Shown here: positions 32,165 through 35,191 of the stretch, piece after piece
Numbering within the stretch: position 1 is the stretch's first letter
Layout: each line of letters begins with the position of its first letter
NCBI GenBank assembly: GCA_004322015.1
Contig: SCQT01000213.1
Span: forward strand, 1-35,191
Length of the DNA stretch: 35,191 nucleotides
Direction of reading: 5' to 3'
From: Chitinophagaceae bacterium
GTDB lineage: Bacteria; Bacteroidota; Bacteroidia; Chitinophagales; Chitinophagaceae
Program-made: the position numbers and the translations under genes
The notes under the pieces: model-generated
The model's input: only the letters and a program-made list of their open reading frames with translations
Databases searched by the model: none
Told to the model about the DNA's origin: nothing

Positions 32165-32842
32165 ATGACGATCACAACCAAACCATCTTTCATTAACAGG
32201 CTGCATGGGGTGCATAAGCTGCTGATCAGCATCTTCATTGGAGTTATTGTTTTTTTGCTGATCCCTTTTCAAACGACCAAGACGCTGCTGCACATTCTGT
32301 TCGCCTGGGATATTTTCAGCATTTGTTTGCTTATATTGACATGGATTACTTTTTACACCGCCATCCCTCAGAGAATACGCGAACAGGCCCGGAGGCAGGA
32401 TGATACCCGTATAGTAGTCTTTATTCTTGTGTTGGTGGCAACCTCAGTCAGTATGCTGGCGGTTATTTCAATCCTGGTCAGTCACGGGTTAAATGCTCAT
32501 GATAAAGCGTTGGAATTTCCTACCGCCATTGCCTGTATGCTTTTGTCATGGTGTCTTGTGCATACCATTTTTGCCTCGCGGTATGCTCATATATACTATG
32601 CTGATCATAAAACAAACAAAGAACTTCATGCCGGCGGATTGGATTTTCCCAATGAACCACATCCTGATTTTGTGGATTTTGCCTATTTTTCTTTTACGCT
32701 GGGAATGACCTTTCAGGTTTCGGATGTGGAGATCAGCAGCCGTAGAATGCGCCGGATAGCTTTATGGCATGGATTATTGTCCTTTGGGTATAACGCTACT
32801 ATCATTGCATTAACGGTGAATATTATTGCAGGATTGACGTAG
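32165..32842 (+). CDS. DUF1345 integral membrane protein
   Basis: A 225-aa protein with five or six hydrophobic helices, including LLISIFIGVIVFLLIPF, ILFAWDIFSICLLILTWI, IVVFILVLVATSVSMLAVIS and the C-terminal helix. The conserved DUF1345 block is present: ARYAHIYY-type sequence (SRYAHIYYADH), GLDFPNEPHPDFVDFAYFSF and GMTFQVSDVEISS. Function is unknown; inner-membrane location is inferred from the helices. Convergent with the HerA-like gene across a gap holding 11-bp tandem repeats. Confidence 0.92.
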   Translation: MTITTKPSFINRLHGVHKLLISIFIGVIVFLLIPFQTTKTLLHILFAWDIFSICLLILTWITFYTAIPQRIREQARRQDDTRIVVFILVLVATSVSMLAVISILVSHGLNAHDKALEFPTAIACMLLSWCLVHTIFASRYAHIYYADHKTNKELHAGGLDFPNEPHPDFVDFAYFSFTLGMTFQVSDVEISSRRMRRIALWHGLLSFGYNATIIALTVNIIAGLT

Positions 32843-32945
32843 AAAGGGATGAGTTAGGCTCATACCCCGACCTTTATATGGGTGCAATTCCCTAAACTAT
32901 CCGGCTCCCGGCAAGTTCTTCAGTGCGCTTTTAATACGCTTGATA

Positions 32946-33000
32946 TAGGGCTTATCTATGCTTTATCCATGCTTTATCTATCCTTCGTCCATGCTTTATC
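32946..33000. repeat. 11-bp tandem repeat array in a convergent gap
   Basis: Five 11-bp units: TAGGGCTTATC (degenerate), TATGCTTTATC, CATGCTTTATC, TATCCTTCGTC (degenerate), CATGCTTTATC. The array lies between the 3' ends of two convergent genes and does not read as a hairpin terminator. Role unknown; it may be a slippage-prone or protein-binding element. Confidence 0.65.
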
Positions 33001-33017
33001 CACATGATAACAGTTAT

Positions 33018-34550
33018 TTAAGCCTTTTCATGAGCGTCCCCAACAAAGAGCGCATAAATTACCGATGTAACGGTACGACCCATTTGGCGACCTACCTGGC
33101 GCGTCATGGGACTTTTTAAAATCTCGTTCAGCACGGAGGGCTGAGGTCTTTGAGCAGAAACGGATGGCGGTGTGGCAGACTGGTCCGTTTGATCTAAATT
33201 TAATTTCCCCTGAAGAATCTCATAAGCGCTTTCTTCATCAATGGTATGATTGTATTTGCCCGTTAGAGATGACCTGCTGATAAGAGTAGAAATTTCCATA
33301 TCCGTCAACATATCCATCCTTGAATGAGGAGGGCAGAGCAGGGTATGTACCAATGGGGTAGGGGTCCCTTTTTCATTCAGCAAGGTGATCAGCGCTTCAC
33401 CGATGCCAAGCCGGGTGATAATTTCATCTGTTTTATAGAAGTCGCTTAATGGATAGTTCTCGGCAGTTTGTTTAATGGCTTGCCGGTCCTTTGCCGTGAA
33501 AGTACGCAAAGCATGCTGTACTTTTAATCCAAGCTGGCTCAATACAGAAGCGGGAATATCCGTCGGATTCTGCGTACAGAAAAAAACGCCTACTCCCTTT
33601 GAACGTATCAACTTAACGATAGTTTCGATTTTTTGCAGTAAAACGCTGCCCGCTTCCTGGAAAATCAGATGAGCCTCATCCAGGAACATCACCAGTTTGG
33701 GCTGATCAGGGTCGCCCACTTCGGGTAATGTGGCATAAAGCTCAGATAAAAGGCTGAGCATGAAAGTGGAAAATAGTTTCGGTTTATCCTGAATATCCGT
33801 TAACCGGACTATGGAAACCATTCCCTTACCGTCGTACGTGGTTCGCAAGAGGTCGTTTACTTCAAAGGACTTTTCGCCGAAAAACAGATTAGCGCCCTGT
33901 CCCTCCAGTTCAATGATCAGGCGTAAAATAGTTCCCGTAGAGGAAGATGCAATATGTCCATATTCTTTGGATAATTCATCCTTTCCGGGTCCCGAAGCAT
34001 ATTTTAATACTTCTTTCAAATCTTTTAGATCTAACAGAGGCAATTTATTGTCATCACAAAATTTAAACAGCATAGCTAACAACCCTTCCTGATTATCATT
34101 GAGACCAAGCATTTTTGCCAGCAATACAGGGCCAAATTCGCTCACTGTGGCACGTAAACGAACACCAGGCTGATTACTCAGGCTCAATAATTCGACTGGA
34201 TATCCCTGCGGTTTAAAATCTACATTTAACAATTTACTTCGCTGGAGGATTTTGTCGTTTGGGACGGCGGGTGCGGCAATACCACTCAAATCGCCTTTGA
34301 TATCCATCAGTAAAACCGGAATATCGGCATCACTGAGCCCCTCAGAAATAAGCTGCAATGTTTTTGTTTTACCTGTTCCCGTAGCCCCTGAAATCAATCC
34401 GTGACGGTTCATGGTTTTTAAGGGCAGGTAAACATCCAAGCCGGGAATCACCTTTTGATCCAGCATAGCGCCGCCAATCCTGATGGATTTTCCTGCAAAA
34501 GTGTATCCGTTTTTAACCTGCTCCGTGAAAGCTGTGATTTTGTCTGACAT
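33018..34550 (-). CDS. HerA-like P-loop ATPase (DUF853)
   Basis: A 510-aa FtsK/HerA-superfamily ATPase. Walker A is GATGTGKT (residues 55-62), followed by LLMDIKGDLSG, the DUF853 hallmark, and Walker B is LVMFLDEAH (286-294). A sensor-like segment FFCTQNPTDIP follows. The C-terminal 50 residues are Pro/Gln-rich and then helical. The family is widespread in bacteria and is annotated helicase HerA-like; no NurA partner gene is nearby, so a role in DNA-end processing is not supported here. Its actual function is unknown. Confidence 0.93.
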   Translation of the reverse strand: MSDKITAFTEQVKNGYTFAGKSIRIGGAMLDQKVIPGLDVYLPLKTMNRHGLISGATGTGKTKTLQLISEGLSDADIPVLLMDIKGDLSGIAAPAVPNDKILQRSKLLNVDFKPQGYPVELLSLSNQPGVRLRATVSEFGPVLLAKMLGLNDNQEGLLAMLFKFCDDNKLPLLDLKDLKEVLKYASGPGKDELSKEYGHIASSSTGTILRLIIELEGQGANLFFGEKSFEVNDLLRTTYDGKGMVSIVRLTDIQDKPKLFSTFMLSLLSELYATLPEVGDPDQPKLVMFLDEAHLIFQEAGSVLLQKIETIVKLIRSKGVGVFFCTQNPTDIPASVLSQLGLKVQHALRTFTAKDRQAIKQTAENYPLSDFYKTDEIITRLGIGEALITLLNEKGTPTPLVHTLLCPPHSRMDMLTDMEISTLISRSSLTGKYNHTIDEESAYEILQGKLNLDQTDQSATPPSVSAQRPQPSVLNEILKSPMTRQVGRQMGRTVTSVIYALFVGDAHEKA

Positions 34551-34683
34551 TGTTAAAATTTTGTGATGAAGGTAAAAAATATTAGAGAAGAGTGATGCTG
34601 CATTTTGAAATAGCTGCCACGAGATGTTTTGAAACAGGTGATCGGTTCAGCCTGATAATAAATTGATACGTCTCTAAAATCCA

Positions 34684-34714
34684 TTTGGAGCGAAGCAAAA
34701 AAAATGTATTTTTG
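34684..34714 (+). promoter_or_regulatory. promoter of the tRNA-Asn locus
   Basis: TTTG (34684-34687), a 19-bp spacer, and TATTTTTG (34707-34714) match both elements of the Bacteroidota housekeeping promoter. Transcription would start around 34720 and cover both tRNA-like units and the tRNA. A small CCCG/CGGG hairpin (34718-34732) would lie at the transcript's 5' end. Confidence 0.7.
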
Positions 34715-34736
34715 CAGCCCGCTAAAAACGGGAAAA

Positions 34737-34813
34737 TCCTCCTTAGCTCAGTTGGTTAGAGTCCCGCAGGTGCGGGATTAATCAGCGGGTCGCAGGAGAC
34801 GGAAGGAATAAAA
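34737..34813 (+). repeat. tRNA-Asn-derived 77-bp unit, copy 1
   Basis: Begins with the same 25 bases as the true tRNA-Asn gene 154 bp downstream (acceptor 5' strand and D-arm). It then has a GC-rich hairpin (TCCCGC-AGGT-GCGGGA) where the anticodon arm should be, a short return to tRNA sequence (TTAATCAG, GGGTCG), and a divergent 3' end without TTCRANNC. GGAAGGA near the end could pair with the acceptor strand at six of seven positions. Probably not a working tRNA. Confidence 0.8.
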
Positions 34814-34890
34814 TCCTCCTTAGCTCAGTTGGTTAGAGTCCCGCAGGTGCGGGATTAATCAGCGGGTCGCAGGAGACGGAAGGAATAAAA
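34814..34890 (+). repeat. tRNA-Asn-derived 77-bp unit, copy 2
   Basis: Identical to copy 1 over all 77 bp and in exact tandem phase with it and with the true tRNA, which starts 77 bp later. Perfect identity of the two copies, against clear divergence from the tRNA, implies recent duplication or conversion of an already altered unit. Confidence 0.8.
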
Positions 34891-34964
34891 TCCTCCTTAG
34901 CTCAGTTGGTTAGAGCATCTGACTGTTAATCAGAGGGTCGTTGGTTCAAGTCCAACAGGGGGAG
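34891..34964 (+). tRNA. tRNA-Asn (anticodon GTT)
   Basis: Complete cloverleaf: acceptor TCCTCCT pairs with AGGGGGA (one T-G wobble); D-arm GCTC-AGTTGGTTA-GAGC; anticodon arm TCTGA-CTGTTAA-TCAGA with anticodon GTT at the standard position; variable GGGTC; T-arm GTTGG-TTCAAGT-CCAAC; discriminator G. CCA is not encoded. It is the third unit of a 77-bp tandem series and is followed by a hairpin terminator. Confidence 0.95.
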
Positions 34965-35191
34965 CAGAAGGGCCGGCGTTGCTGGCCTTTTTCATTTCTG
35001 AAGTATCAATTAAATGATATCTTTCTGTTTTCCCATTTTTTAAACGGATAATGGCCACTGGCGCTTCTCCATTTTCAGGTTTTGTCCAGGCCATACTTTT
35101 CACTGAAGGATTTCTTTTAATAAAAGCGCTGTAACCTACAGGAGAGTTATTCTCTATCAGTGGTTGAGCGGGAATACTGTCATAAGGAGAA
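34930..35191 (-). CDS. 3' part of an unidentified gene entering from the right edge
   Basis: An open frame of 86 codons that enters at the window edge and stops with TGA at 34930-34932, inside the tRNA-Asn gene on the other strand. The translation is convincingly coding: YSAFIKRNPSVKSMAWTKP and then APVAIIRLKNGKTERYHLID, a repeat-like beta motif seen in C-termini of Bacteroidota envelope or M56-peptidase-associated proteins. The last about 20 residues (KASNAGPSAPPVGLEPTTL) are encoded by the complement of the tRNA terminator and T-arm, so they are probably an accidental extension. Family not identified. Confidence 0.7.
   Translation of the reverse strand, partial: SPYDSIPAQPLIENNSPVGYSAFIKRNPSVKSMAWTKPENGEAPVAIIRLKNGKTERYHLIDTSEMKKASNAGPSAPPVGLEPTTL
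34968..34992 (+). terminator. intrinsic terminator after tRNA-Asn
   Basis: Hairpin AAGG(G)CCGGC-GTT-GCTGGCCTT with one bulged G and one G-T pair, running into TTTTT. It begins four bases after the tRNA end. The same bases are codons of the opposing partial gene. Confidence 0.7.

Noticed and set aside
34737-34890. The two 77-bp units as functional tRNA genes
   Set aside because: They lack a normal anticodon loop and the T-arm consensus, although the acceptor and D-arm sequences match.
1-35191. CRISPR array or rRNA genes
   Set aside because: No regularly spaced repeats of 25-40 bp with unique spacers and no rRNA sequence recognised anywhere in the window.

Overview
The window reads as a chromosomal segment of a Bacteroidota bacterium, most likely of the order Chitinophagales (Chitinophagaceae-like). 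The signs are moderate G+C, few Shine-Dalgarno sequences, several -7 boxes of the form TAnnTTTG (before the tRNA-Asn locus, the GlxA-type regulator and a small membrane-protein gene), and Bacteroidota-typical families (DUF899, DUF1801, PhnB-like VOC, DinB, AHSA1/SRPBCC, a sigma factor followed by a membrane-anchored beta-barrel protein, HerA-like DUF853 ATPase). Taxonomy is inferred from content, not from a marker gene.

Region 1 (1-14.9 kb) is a surface-polysaccharide locus. It has four glycosyltransferases, a polyprenyl-phosphate sugar-1-phosphate transferase that would start the repeat unit on lipid carrier, and a Wzy/ligase-like polytopic membrane protein. Set between them is an unusual five-gene plus-strand operon (3.1-9.4 kb): cobalamin-type radical SAM, fused double methyltransferase, SPASM-type radical SAM, second cobalamin-type radical SAM, methyltransferase. 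I regard this as the best candidate for an undescribed system: a radical/methyl-transfer module tailoring a glycan or its lipid carrier. A nucleotidyltransferase-fold gene lies antisense between this module and the polymer-assembly genes.

Region 2 (15.0-24.5 kb) is an array of about seventeen genes, all on the minus strand, from small enzyme-like families: two DUF1801, an alpha/beta hydrolase, three VOC/PhnB proteins, a GyrI-like protein, two DUF899 thioredoxin-fold proteins, two AHSA1/SRPBCC proteins (one broken), DoxX-like, a DHFR/RibD-like reductase, two DinB proteins and a small hypothetical. It shows gene decay: a nonsense mutation in one SRPBCC gene and two unannotated coding remnants. 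Its upstream end faces a divergent GlxA-type regulator (DJ-1 plus AraC). A 42-bp near-identical direct repeat sits before the array and before the regulator. A DUF6364/PIN toxin-antitoxin pair lies between the two copies, and its toxin gene is frameshifted.

Region 3 (25.5-34.6 kb) is more ordinary chromosome: GlxA regulator, YcxB-like and secreted proteins, Dph6-like ATPase, an ECF sigma factor with a protein that carries an anti-sigma-like N-terminus and a beta-barrel-like C-terminus, an XRE-S24 (LexA-like) repressor with three 11-bp operator-like repeats, a Cdd1 helix-hairpin-helix protein, two integral membrane proteins and a HerA-like ATPase.

Region 4 (34.7-35.2 kb) holds a genuine tRNA-Asn(GTT) preceded by two identical 77-bp tRNA-Asn-derived units in exact tandem phase, behind one good promoter. 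On the other strand a partial gene entering from the right edge reads through the tRNA terminator and stops inside the tRNA gene.
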